A stretch of DNA of 45,676 nt from Fibrobacter sp. UWEL (GTDB lineage: Bacteria; Fibrobacterota; Fibrobacteria; Fibrobacterales; Fibrobacteraceae): contig NZ_FRBE01000023.1 in assembly GCF_900142535.1 (NCBI RefSeq), positions 1 to 45,676 on the forward strand, given 5' to 3'. Position 1 is the first letter of the stretch. Every line of letters starts with the position of its first letter. Under the pieces are notes generated by a model. That model worked only from the letters and a program-made list of their open reading frames with translations, was not told where the DNA came from and did no database searches. Shown one piece after another: positions 7,311-14,653 of this stretch. Position numbers and translations under genes: made by a program.

Positions 7311-8540
7311 ATGAATCGCATCGTTTGTGACAACTACTTTTTTAAGAATCCCAGAGACCGCCTGGGATTGGGGTATCGGCTTTGCTCTTTTTCTGGGGAT
7401 ATTCACTACTGGAATGGGGCTGCCAGCGCCGAGGAACGTGAATGCCTGCTTCATTTCCTGGATGGTGGAGGGGTGATTGCCAGCGAGGTTTGTGAGTATT
7501 GGCTCCCGGACAATGTGGTGAATTCCCTTTCCATGGAGCTGATGCATAAGGCTCGCACTAAGGAAGGTTTCCTGGATTTCATTTTTGGTGGATATAAGGA
7601 TTTTTCCTCCTTTGCGGGCTTTGGCTTGCTGGATGTCCGGGTGCAGGTGCTCCAGGATTCGGTTCAGGTGTTGCGCATTTTTAGAGGGTGCCGAAAGGAT
7701 GTTGGCAGATATACCAAGTATACCTTGAGCTATAAGGTGCGTTTTCGCCTGGAAAAGCCTGTGAAGGACTTGACAGACGCGGAACTGGTGGCGCCTTTCC
7801 GATATGAACCTTTGTGTCGTGACGTTGATGGTGAACGATGCTGGGCTCAAGCCTTCAAGGCGGTGCTGCAGCGACCGGGGCGCTTGTTCTGCAGCAAGCA
7901 GGATATGTTTATTACTCAGTTGCCTTTGGATACAGATGGGGCGGAGGAAATTTTTAAGGCGGAATTCCTGAAGAGAGGTTCCCTGGATTTGACCCTGCTG
8001 GCGAAATTCGGCAAGGATTTTGCCCTCAGTCCGGATGATAGAAAGAACCTGGAGGAAACGGAGGGTTGCATTTCCTTTTACTGCTATAACGGCAAGATGT
8101 TCACCTGGGATATTCTGGGCTCGTCTGTAGCGAGACGAGGCGCCCATACGAAATTCCGCCTGCCTTTGATTGAGAAAGGACCGCATCTGTATGTGAAAAA
8201 CTGCCGCAAGGGAATTGAGGTGATGGACGCTCACATCAAGAAGTGGCAAGCGGCGGGACGTGCGGAATCTGTCAACTTTAAGTTTGGTTGTTTCGAGTGG
8301 GAAACGATTGCGAGGGGCAATTTGCAGGAACTAGTGGATTATTGCCAGGTGATGATTCGCTACCTGAAGGGAACGGCCAATTTTGTGGAGTACCTGAGGG
8401 ATGATGGTTCTTGCCCCTTGAAGGAGCGCCTGATGGATGTGGTGCTGGAGCAGGTAAAGCTGGATCCGCTGACCTACTGCGATCATTTTGACCCCGCCGT
8501 ATCCAGGCTCGCGACCTATCTGGTTAACGGAGAATATTAA
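7311..8540 (+). CDS. Hypothetical protein, 409 aa, with shared C-terminal signature
   Basis: No family recognised and no signal peptide, membrane segment or VWA metal-binding motif seen. The final 30 residues (VKLDPLTYCDH...YLVNGEY) match the end of the 231-residue protein at 259-954. No ribosome binding site precedes the ATG, and the CGATA-type -10 box ends six bases upstream, so the message is probably leaderless. The next gene downstream encodes a MoxR-type AAA ATPase with its own CGATA promoter; such ATPases usually have a dedicated partner, and this protein is a candidate by position only. Confidence 0.75.
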   Translation: MNRIVCDNYFFKNPRDRLGLGYRLCSFSGDIHYWNGAASAEERECLLHFLDGGGVIASEVCEYWLPDNVVNSLSMELMHKARTKEGFLDFIFGGYKDFSSFAGFGLLDVRVQVLQDSVQVLRIFRGCRKDVGRYTKYTLSYKVRFRLEKPVKDLTDAELVAPFRYEPLCRDVDGERCWAQAFKAVLQRPGRLFCSKQDMFITQLPLDTDGAEEIFKAEFLKRGSLDLTLLAKFGKDFALSPDDRKNLEETEGCISFYCYNGKMFTWDILGSSVARRGAHTKFRLPLIEKGPHLYVKNCRKGIEVMDAHIKKWQAAGRAESVNFKFGCFEWETIARGNLQELVDYCQVMIRYLKGTANFVEYLRDDGSCPLKERLMDVVLEQVKLDPLTYCDHFDPAVSRLATYLVNGEY

Positions 8541-8547
8541 AAAAGTT

Positions 8548-8576
8548 TTGACACTTTTACGTGTTGTGCCGATAAA
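8548..8576 (+). promoter_or_regulatory. CGATA-type promoter of the AAA ATPase gene
   Basis: TTGACA (8548-8553), 17 bases, then CC-GATAAA (-10 at 8571-8576). A five-codon reading frame starts at 8577 right after the -10 and ends in the AAGGAG ribosome binding site of the ATPase gene. Confidence 0.7.
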
Positions 8577-8605
8577 ATGGAAAAGAACAGTTAAGGAGTA
8601 CAAAA

Positions 8606-9904
8606 TTGGATATTAATTCCATCAACCGCTTTGTGAAGCACGGCTTGCTTCCGACCCACACCCTGGGGCTCATGGGTAACCACGGTATTGGTAAGACTTC
8701 TTACGTCCACAATACCTTCCGTCAGCTGATTGCTGAAAAGCATAATGTTCCCGTGGAACGCGTGCATGTGATTAGCCGCTGCGTTTCCATCATGGATCCT
8801 GCAGACTTGATCGGTAACTTCCAGGAATTTGGTGGCCGTACTTACAGCTGTCCGCCCAGCTGGATCCCGACCTGCAAGGAATATGACGACGAGATGGCCA
8901 AGCTGTATGCTGAAAATGGCAAGCAGTACTCTCGACTTACCAAGTACGACGATATCTACGTTCTCTTCCTGGACGAATGTAAGCGCGGTAATGCCATCAT
9001 TCAGGACGGCATCATGGAATTGCTTTTGGAACACCGCCTGTTCGGTGTGAACCTGAAGGAAAACACTTACGTGGTGTGTGCCGATAATGATAATGCCAAG
9101 ATCTATAACGGCACCCGTCGTGACCCGGCTCAGGAAAGCCGTATCAAGAACTTCACCTTCGCTCCTACTAACAAGGAGTATCTGGAAGACTTCGCCCGCC
9201 GTGTAGAAGCTGGCAGCATCCATAAGGTGATTCATGCCTTCCTCCATAAGTATCCGGACTTTATCGTGCTCCCCACCAAGACCATCGAAGAACTGGCTAT
9301 CCAGGGCAAGAAGGGCCCCTGCCCTCGTGACTGGACGCAGCTGGGCGAATGCCTGAAGAAGTTTGCGGATAGTGGTGATGATATTACAAGTGGCAATCAG
9401 GCGTTCCTAGCTGATATTGCCTCCAGTTATGTGGGCTTTAGTTACGGTCTCAAGTTTGCGGAATTCTGCGAGCTAGAATGTAAGCACGAAATCGACCTGG
9501 TGGAAGTGCTGAACAACTTTACCGACAAGTTGGGCAAGCACCTGGCTGCAGAATTTAAGGTGAACCCGAAGGCTGCTGTACCTGCGGCTCATGGCCTGCT
9601 GGATATGGTTCAGAAGTGTGAACTGAGTGATAAACAGTCCAAGAATATCCTGAAGTTCCTGGAATGTTGCCCCAACGAAGCTGTGGCTGCTTTCCTGAAG
9701 GGTTGGCATAAGGAAAATAAGGACCAGTTCATGAATTGGCGTAGCACTCCTCGCCGCTACAAGCTTTATAACGGCTGTATGATGAACAAGGAACGCAAAA
9801 ACGGCAAGCCTTCTACTTTCGAAAACTGGATCCTTACTTTCAGCAAACAGCATAACTTGACTGAAGCTGAAATGGACAGCGACGACATTAAGGTAGCCGC
9901 TTAA
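8606..9904 (+). CDS. MoxR-type AAA ATPase
   Basis: 432 residues from a TTG start, eight bases after AAGGAG. Walker A is GNHGIGKT (24-31), Walker B is VLFLDE (about 117-122), and a sensor-1-like asparagine occurs in CADNDN near residue 158. The segment between (MDPADLIGNFQEF) resembles the MoxR QPxDLIG region. The last 200 residues are helical and unassigned. MoxR ATPases remodel or activate partner proteins, often with a VWA-domain protein; no VWA gene is visible here, so the partner is unknown. The gene is in the CGATA promoter set. Confidence 0.8.
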   Translation: MDINSINRFVKHGLLPTHTLGLMGNHGIGKTSYVHNTFRQLIAEKHNVPVERVHVISRCVSIMDPADLIGNFQEFGGRTYSCPPSWIPTCKEYDDEMAKLYAENGKQYSRLTKYDDIYVLFLDECKRGNAIIQDGIMELLLEHRLFGVNLKENTYVVCADNDNAKIYNGTRRDPAQESRIKNFTFAPTNKEYLEDFARRVEAGSIHKVIHAFLHKYPDFIVLPTKTIEELAIQGKKGPCPRDWTQLGECLKKFADSGDDITSGNQAFLADIASSYVGFSYGLKFAEFCELECKHEIDLVEVLNNFTDKLGKHLAAEFKVNPKAAVPAAHGLLDMVQKCELSDKQSKNILKFLECCPNEAVAAFLKGWHKENKDQFMNWRSTPRRYKLYNGCMMNKERKNGKPSTFENWILTFSKQHNLTEAEMDSDDIKVAA

Positions 9905-9956
9905 GGAATTTTTTTTGATAAAAGAGTATTTTTAGACTGAACAAGGAGTACATAGC

Positions 9957-11183
9957 ATGATTGCTATTGTCAGTATTGTATGTGCCCTTATGGGCTTGGC
10001 TCTTGGCTATATGATTGCCAAGGTAAAGATTTCTCAGCAGTTGGGATCTGTGAAGGCGGATTTGCGCGTTGCGGAAAATAGTGCGGCGGTTGCCGAACGT
10101 TTGCTCGGTGAGACGAAAGCCAGTGCCGCCCAGCAGCTGGAAGCGTTCAAGAAACAGCATGAGGCTGATTTTGCTCGCCAGCTGGAAACCATGAAGACGC
10201 AGTTTCAGGCTGTTTCAGAAAATCTCTTGAAGACACGATCCGACGAGCTCAAGGGAACCAACAAGGAACAGATGGAAGCCATCACGAAGCCGCTGCATCA
10301 GGTCATCGAGGAAATGCGTAAGCAGCTGGGTGAAACCAAGGAAGGCAGCGACAAGAACATGGCCGCCCTCGGTGAAGCGTTTACCCGCATGATGAATCAG
10401 ACGGTGAAATTGGGAAAGGATGCCGAAAATCTGGCAGACGCTCTCAAGAATCGCGGCAAGGTTCAGGGCGACTGGGGCGAACAGATCCTCTGCAATATTC
10501 TGCAGGATAGTAACCTCCGCGAAGGCGAAGAATTCTTCACGCAGAAGAGCTACACCGGCCAGGACGGCAAGGAATACCGCCCGGATGTGGTGGTAAAAAG
10601 CGCAGATGAATCCATGATCATTGTGGATTCCAAGGTCTCCCTGACCGCCTACTCCAATTATGTATCCGCCAAGGATGATGCCGAACGTGAACAGGCCTGT
10701 AAGGAAAATTACGCCAGTGTCTGGTCCCATGTGGAAGAACTGGCGGCCAAGAACTATCCCAAGCATGTGCCTAACGCCTTGCCTTATGTGTTGATGTTCG
10801 TCCCGAACGAAGGTAGTTACATCCTGGCCATGAATCATGACCCTCAGGTGGGTATCAAGGCGTACAAGAAGGGCGTGCTGATTGTCAATGCCACAAACCT
10901 GATGATGGCCTTGAGCCTGATTCTCTTTACCTGGAAGAATACCCGTCAGGAAGAAAATTGCGCAAGGATTATGAAGGCTGCGGAAGATCTCTACGAAAAA
11001 TTCTGCACCTTCAGCGAAACCTTCGTGAGGGTTGGCAACCAGTTTGAAACCGCCCGCAAGTCTTATGATGAAGCGAAGGGCCAGCTGAAGGACGGACGCG
11101 GTAGTATTATTTCCAAGTTCGCAGGTATGCAGCAGCTGGGACTTACCACTACCAAGACCATCAGCGAAAAACTGCAGAACTAG
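9957..11183 (+). CDS. rmuC: DNA recombination protein RmuC
   Basis: 408 residues. One N-terminal membrane anchor (3-20) is followed by a long coiled coil (about 25-160) and then the RmuC nuclease-like domain: VQGDWGEQIL (about 169-178), YRPDVVV and IIVDSKVSLTAY, the acidic and lysine residues of a PD-(D/E)XK-type core. RmuC limits DNA inversions at short inverted repeats. A ribosome binding site AAGGAG precedes the ATG. Length and layout are normal for the family. The gene ends in a strong terminator. Confidence 0.93.
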   Translation: MIAIVSIVCALMGLALGYMIAKVKISQQLGSVKADLRVAENSAAVAERLLGETKASAAQQLEAFKKQHEADFARQLETMKTQFQAVSENLLKTRSDELKGTNKEQMEAITKPLHQVIEEMRKQLGETKEGSDKNMAALGEAFTRMMNQTVKLGKDAENLADALKNRGKVQGDWGEQILCNILQDSNLREGEEFFTQKSYTGQDGKEYRPDVVVKSADESMIIVDSKVSLTAYSNYVSAKDDAEREQACKENYASVWSHVEELAAKNYPKHVPNALPYVLMFVPNEGSYILAMNHDPQVGIKAYKKGVLIVNATNLMMALSLILFTWKNTRQEENCARIMKAAEDLYEKFCTFSETFVRVGNQFETARKSYDEAKGQLKDGRGSIISKFAGMQQLGLTTTKTISEKLQN

Positions 11184-11206
11184 CCGGTATTTAGTCTGGA
11201 TACAAC

Positions 11207-11235
11207 AAAGCCCCGCATTTTCGCGGGGCATTTTG
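11207..11235. terminator. Intrinsic terminator after rmuC
   Basis: The hairpin GCCCCGC-ATTTT-GCGGGGC (11210-11229) is followed by ATTTTG and preceded by an A-rich run. It sits between the convergent ends of rmuC and the small antitoxin gene and can serve both. Confidence 0.85.
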
Positions 11236-11237
11236 CG

Positions 11238-11405
11238 TTATAGGGAATCTCCGTTACCCTTCACCTCAAAAGGCAGCTTGTTTTCACGTATGGAAGATTT
11301 GATGAAAATTGTAATTGCCGCGGAGACGGAAATTCCGGCCTCGTCGCAGAAATCCTGAAATTGCTTCTTTGTATCATCGTTGACACGAACACAAATCATA
11401 CCCAT
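11238..11405 (-). CDS. Orphan RelB/DinJ-family antitoxin
   Basis: A 55-residue gene: it begins MGMICVRVNDDTKKQF, continues with FCDEAGISVSAAITIF and ends near REN-KLPFEV. This is the RelB/DinJ pattern: a strand for the ribbon, a helix, the GISVSAA turn, a second helix and the (R)IPFE-like end. AAGAGGA lies four bases before the ATG. DinJ antitoxins normally precede a YafQ/RelE-type toxin gene, but here only the rmuC terminator follows, so no toxin gene is present. Either the toxin was lost or the protein regulates something else. Confidence 0.85.
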   Translation of the reverse strand: MGMICVRVNDDTKKQFQDFCDEAGISVSAAITIFIKSSIRENKLPFEVKGNGDSL

Positions 11406-11465
11406 AATGTCCTCTTAACTAATCCTTTTAGATATCCCTGTTGTTGCCCTTTCTCGGCGGTCGCA

Positions 11466-11494
11466 AAGATATATTAAACAAAGTGCGTAGTCAA
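11466..11494 (-). promoter_or_regulatory. Putative promoter of the RelB-like gene
   Basis: On the minus strand TTGACT (11489-11494) is followed after 17 bases by TATCTT (11466-11471). The short leader to 11405 fits a simple antitoxin promoter. Confidence 0.5.
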
Positions 11495-11619
11495 CAACTT
11501 TTGTCCAAAAAAAATGGATACAAATAGCAAAATTTTCATACAAATTCATTACATTTCTTTGTCTTGGGTAGATAGCGTAATACTGTGTAATACATATGTT
11601 AACTTATACGGAAAATTAT

Positions 11620-11648
11620 TTGACAATTCTACGAATTAAGCCGATAAT
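11620..11648 (+). promoter_or_regulatory. CGATA-type promoter of the 93-aa coiled-coil gene
   Basis: TTGACA (11620-11625), 17 bases, then CC-GATAAT (-10 at 11643-11648), followed by AAAGGA at 11655. Confidence 0.7.
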
Positions 11649-11663
11649 AATTGCAAAGGATAT

Positions 11664-11945
11664 ATGAACATGAACAATATGAATAACTTGAATGATATGG
11701 TCATGCGTTCTCGTGCACGCATGGAAGAAGTAAACGCTCGAGTAGCTCACCTGCAGCATTGCATGAGTGAACTTACCGAAAAGATGCGCGTGGCAGAGGA
11801 ACAGAAACGCAAGCTTTCGCTGGATCTGAACGACACCATGTGCAAACTGGCATACTCCCGCGAGGAACTGTGCCGTGTGGAATGTGAACTGAAGCGCCTG
11901 CAGGAAATGCAGAGCCACGACCAGGATCAGTCTCACTTGTCCTAA
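11664..11945 (+). CDS. Small coiled-coil protein
   Basis: 93 residues. After an Asn/Met-rich start, residues about 15-82 form an uninterrupted heptad-like helix (MEEVNARVAHLQHCMSELTE and onward) that is strongly predicted by eye to be a coiled coil; the tail is Gln/Ser/His-rich. It has its own CGATA promoter. AAAGGA is three bases from the first ATG and nine from the ATG at 11670, so the real start could be either. Unknown function; possibly a structural or adaptor partner of the other CGATA genes. Confidence 0.75.
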   Translation: MNMNNMNNLNDMVMRSRARMEEVNARVAHLQHCMSELTEKMRVAEEQKRKLSLDLNDTMCKLAYSREELCRVECELKRLQEMQSHDQDQSHLS

Positions 11946-11991
11946 TGTAGTAAGGGAATTCAGTACTGGATTTGCTCAAATGAGCGCGTCT

Positions 11992-12909
11992 TTAAAGAGC
12001 GTTAATTTGCTCTTCGGTTAGGCCGGAGCTTTTGGAGATGGTGGAGATTGCAACTCCATTTTCTTTAAGGCTCTTGGCCATCTTTTGCTTAGCTGATAAT
12101 TCGCCATCAGCTTTTCCCTGCAGGTAGGAACCCTGCTTTTCGTAAAGCATGTCTGTCATATTGTCTACCTCCAGCAGTAAAAGTTCATCGGTGTACCCCA
12201 TAAAAGATACATCTTTTGCGAAGTCGCTGTCAAGTAACTTGCTGGCCTTTTCTTCGTCCACGGATTTTTCCTCTAGGACATCCCTGAATAGACGTAGCAT
12301 CTCTGCGCGATTTGACTTTTCACGCCTTGCAGGGGCCGTGCGGTCGTCAATTTTGAAAAACTTCTCCATTTCTACAAGGAACACGTTGACCTTGTCGAAC
12401 GAAAACTTTCGATTGCGCATAATCTGGCAGTGATGAAAGTATGTATCAATTTCGTCGGGAAATTGGTCCTCGCATAAAAGCGAAAGAACATAAATGCGGG
12501 GGAGATCATAATCCTTTGATTTCTTCACCTGATTGCATACAACGCGAGATGTGTAATAGGTTAGCCTGTCCACGTACAGCTTATTTGCATTTTGCTGAAC
12601 CTCGATAAGGATGGGGTCCTTTCCTTCGGTAATCCCGTAAATGTCGAAGATTGACGTTTTGCGATCAAGAATCCCTGGCTGTTCCTGTACGCCCAGGGTA
12701 AACGATTTGATTGCGTTCTTATCCGATAGGCCGAGCATAGCGTTCAGGAATTTTATAGTACGTTCGGGTTTCGCTTCGTTGGCCATAAGCAACTTGAAAA
12801 TGCCGTCGCTGAACGGGTAAACGTTTTTGAATTGCTCACGGTACTTCGGTAAATTCTTGGGATTATCTTTTAAGTCGAGGACCATTGCCCTAAACTGATA
12901 TCTATTCAT
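11992..12909 (-). CDS. Rpn family PD-(D/E)XK nuclease (transposase-like)
   Basis: 305 residues. The N-terminal half matches the PDDEXK_2/Rpn family: YPFSDGIFKLLM (about 30-41), then the nuclease core with SIFDIYG and ILIEVQQ (D ... ExQ), and YYTSRVVCNQ. The C-terminus ends in a helix-turn-helix-like VAISTISKSSGLTEEQI often seen in these proteins. Rpn proteins are recombination-promoting nucleases, some acting in phage defence. There is no inverted repeat or duplication, so it is not an insertion sequence here. It is transcribed from the promoter at 13096-13124 with a leader of about 180 bases. Confidence 0.88.
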   Translation of the reverse strand: MNRYQFRAMVLDLKDNPKNLPKYREQFKNVYPFSDGIFKLLMANEAKPERTIKFLNAMLGLSDKNAIKSFTLGVQEQPGILDRKTSIFDIYGITEGKDPILIEVQQNANKLYVDRLTYYTSRVVCNQVKKSKDYDLPRIYVLSLLCEDQFPDEIDTYFHHCQIMRNRKFSFDKVNVFLVEMEKFFKIDDRTAPARREKSNRAEMLRLFRDVLEEKSVDEEKASKLLDSDFAKDVSFMGYTDELLLLEVDNMTDMLYEKQGSYLQGKADGELSAKQKMAKSLKENGVAISTISKSSGLTEEQINAL

Positions 12910-13095
12910 AATGTTGTTGAATGGGAGTTGCTCTTGGGGCCTTGCTGGCGGTTGTATCCCCTCGCTCCTAGCAGGTTCCTCAAGAATTCTGTGCCTCTCC
13001 GTTATGCAACATCTAAGCCTTTAGGCCGTGGCGAACCCGCGCATCCCACGCGCAAGCCTGCAACTCTGACGAGAGGATTATCTTTTACTTTGTAT

Positions 13096-13124
13096 AGTAT
13101 AAACAAATAAGCACTATTTGTCAA
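13096..13124 (-). promoter_or_regulatory. Standard sigma-70-like promoter of the Rpn gene
   Basis: On the minus strand TTGACA (13119-13124), 17 bases, TATACT (13096-13101). Its -10 is of the ordinary TATAAT type, a useful contrast to the CGATA set. Confidence 0.7.
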
Positions 13125-13199
13125 GAGATTTTTGGACTCGCCTTGAAATAACGGTTAAGGGGACTGGTCATGAGACTGCATTCACCTTTTTAACGCAAA

Positions 13200-13233
13200 G
13201 AAGCCGCCCCAATCGGAACGGCTTCCTTTTTTT
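13200..13233. terminator. Intrinsic terminator
   Basis: The hairpin GAAGCCG...CGGCTTC (13200-13225) has a T run on the plus strand; on the minus strand it follows the end of the 13247-13786 operon with a weaker T-rich tail. Confidence 0.6.
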
Positions 13234-13246
13234 GAACCTAGGAGAT

Positions 13247-13573
13247 TTAGGCTTTAATGTCTTTGGGCTCTGACACTTTGTCTGCGTGTGTCAGACGCTG
13301 GTACAAATCCGCCAAATCCACATGCCCCTTGGGGTATGGACATTCTGTGGTGTCATCTTCGTAAATCAGCTCCACACTGATCGTGTCCTTGTAGGGGTCG
13401 TAGCTAGGGTCCGGCATGTGAGCTCCCGCTAGAATCCAGAAGGGACTGCTTCCGCAATCAAAGAATACTTTGGGGATATTTCCTCCACTGTATACAAAAC
13501 GTGCGGTGTACGTTAGGTTTACGGTGGTCTTGTCACCTTTACGATTTTCTAGACGGATGAAGATCGGTCTCAT
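13247..13573 (-). CDS. Hypothetical protein, 108 aa
   Basis: I do not recognise a family. The sequence has an alternating beta-strand character (KTTVNLTYTARFVYSGG, ISVELIYEDD) and no signal peptide. It is the second gene of a two-gene operon, 24 bases after the 62-residue gene, with a clear AAGGAGAG ribosome binding site. It is expressed from the CGATA-type promoter at 13804-13832. Confidence 0.7.
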   Translation of the reverse strand: MRPIFIRLENRKGDKTTVNLTYTARFVYSGGNIPKVFFDCGSSPFWILAGAHMPDPSYDPYKDTISVELIYEDDTTECPYPKGHVDLADLYQRLTHADKVSEPKDIKA

Positions 13574-13597
13574 TCTTGATTCTCTCCTTAAAGTTCC

Positions 13598-13786
13598 TTA
13601 GGCTTCGTAAGTCAGCATAAAATCGATGGCGCTTTCGCAGTCCTCAAATTGTACCAGCCAATGATTAACTGCTTCGGAATTTACCCCCAGTTCCTGGATG
13701 CGGGTCCAAAGCTTATGATAAACTGGATTGTTTTCGGAAAAATCCTGAATTGCACCCATAATTTCTTTCTTGACATTTGGTTTCAT
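13598..13786 (-). CDS. Small hypothetical protein, 62 aa
   Basis: 62 mainly helical residues, acidic overall, without signal or membrane segment. No family recognised. GAGGAGCGAAAT precedes the ATG, and the CGATA promoter is only about 20 bases upstream. The downstream gene (13247-13573) is close enough to be co-transcribed. Small helical acidic proteins in this position often bind a larger partner, but nothing in the sequence proves it. Confidence 0.65.
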   Translation of the reverse strand: MKPNVKKEIMGAIQDFSENNPVYHKLWTRIQELGVNSEAVNHWLVQFEDCESAIDFMLTYEA

Positions 13787-13803
13787 ATTTCGCTCCTCAC
13801 TTG

Positions 13804-13832
13804 TATATCGGTGGTGTGCGGGGAAAAGTCAA
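13804..13832 (-). promoter_or_regulatory. CGATA-type promoter of the 62/108-aa operon
   Basis: On the minus strand TTGACT (13827-13832), 17 bases, CC-GATATA (-10 at 13804-13809). The -35 is embedded in the T-rich tail of the terminator of the preceding sigma-like gene. Confidence 0.65.
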
Positions 13833-13860
13833 ATAAAAAAAACGGGGGCCTAAGCCCCCG
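13833..13860 (-). terminator. Intrinsic terminator of sigma-like gene C
   Basis: On the minus strand the hairpin CGGGGGC-TTAG-GCCCCCG (13843-13860) is followed by eight T and ATTT. The tail runs into the -35 of the next promoter, so termination and initiation are fused back to back. Confidence 0.9.
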
Positions 13861-13870
13861 CAGTATGGAG

Positions 13871-14653
13871 TTAGGCGGCCAACAGGTCGCGGAATTCCTG
13901 TGCCATGCGAGTAGGCAGCTTGGCCAAGGCCAGGTCGATGTACTTGTACACCGTGGGCTTGGAAACGTGCATCTTGGCAGCGATTGCCGGGATGACGTTC
14001 TTTTCGTAACCCAGAACCTCCAGGAAGGTTTCCAGGGTCTTGCGTTCCATGGAACCTTCGTCGCTGAGGCTGATCAGCTGGCGGGTTACCTGCTGCATTT
14101 CCTCTTCACGGCGATCTGCGGATTCACCGTCGTAGATTTCGCTGCGGTTGAACTTGGCTTCCATCAGTTCGCTGCCGTCCAGATCCTTGTCCTTGACGTT
14201 CTTGGACAAGAGCTTGGACAGCTCGCTGAAAGTGGTGGTTCTTTCGAAGTAGGTGGTTTCCTTACGGACCTCATCCAAAGCGCGATGGTTGATTTCGTAC
14301 TTCAGGTAAGACAGGAACGGATTCACGTTCTTGATCTTGCTCATGTCCACCAAGCTGGGGTCAAACTTTTCCAGCGCTGCGGTGAACACCTCAAACAAAC
14401 GGCCACTGTCGGCTACGTAATCGTAACCCTTCTTGTTGTAACCCTTGCCGAATTTCTTCGGATTCTTGCCGCGGGCGGATGTGGCGTGTGCCTTCTTGAT
14501 GTCCGTTTCGTAAGCGTAGAAAAGTTCGTTACGTGCGGCGATGTCGCCGGCCTTGGCTGCGGTGACCAAAGCGAGTTCCTGTGTTGCGTTCATCATTGCT
14601 CCCTTGTTGATGTTCTGGTTCATGGACTGTGCTGCGGTGTTGTTCTTCTTCAT
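13871..14653 (-). CDS. Divergent sigma-70-like protein C
   Basis: 260 residues, the clearest member of the family also found at 968-1735 and 2084-2833. ELALVTAAKAGDIAARNELF (27-46) resembles sigma-70 region 2.1; NPFLSYLKYEINHRALDEVR resembles regions 2.3-2.4; and the C-terminal VIPAIAAKMHVSKPTVYKYI (about 220-239) is a good helix-turn-helix like region 4.2. The family insert HATSARGKNPKK follows the first block. An internal start at MMNATQ (after AAGGGAG) is also possible. It has an ordinary TTGACA/TATATT promoter 280 bases upstream and its own terminator. It could be the sigma factor that reads the CGATA promoters, which is inference. Confidence 0.8.
   Translation of the reverse strand: MKKNNTAAQSMNQNINKGAMMNATQELALVTAAKAGDIAARNELFYAYETDIKKAHATSARGKNPKKFGKGYNKKGYDYVADSGRLFEVFTAALEKFDPSLVDMSKIKNVNPFLSYLKYEINHRALDEVRKETTYFERTTTFSELSKLLSKNVKDKDLDGSELMEAKFNRSEIYDGESADRREEEMQQVTRQLISLSDEGSMERKTLETFLEVLGYEKNVIPAIAAKMHVSKPTVYKYIDLALAKLPTRMAQEFRDLLAA

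Larger units (their letters stand above)
12910..13246. other. Leader of the Rpn gene, promoter and terminator region
   Basis: Contains no supported gene. The part 12910-13090 is the GC-richer 5' leader of the Rpn gene, unusually long; a regulatory RNA or an uncharacterised upstream element is possible. Promoter 13096-13124 and terminator 13200-13233 fill the rest. Confidence 0.45.

Noticed and set aside
11992-12909. Insertion sequence carrying the Rpn-type gene
   Set aside because: No terminal inverted repeats or target duplications are visible; Rpn genes are often not mobile.
12928-13110. 60-aa plus-strand frame in the leader of the Rpn gene
   Set aside because: Runs against the leader, no ribosome binding site and no protein-like pattern.
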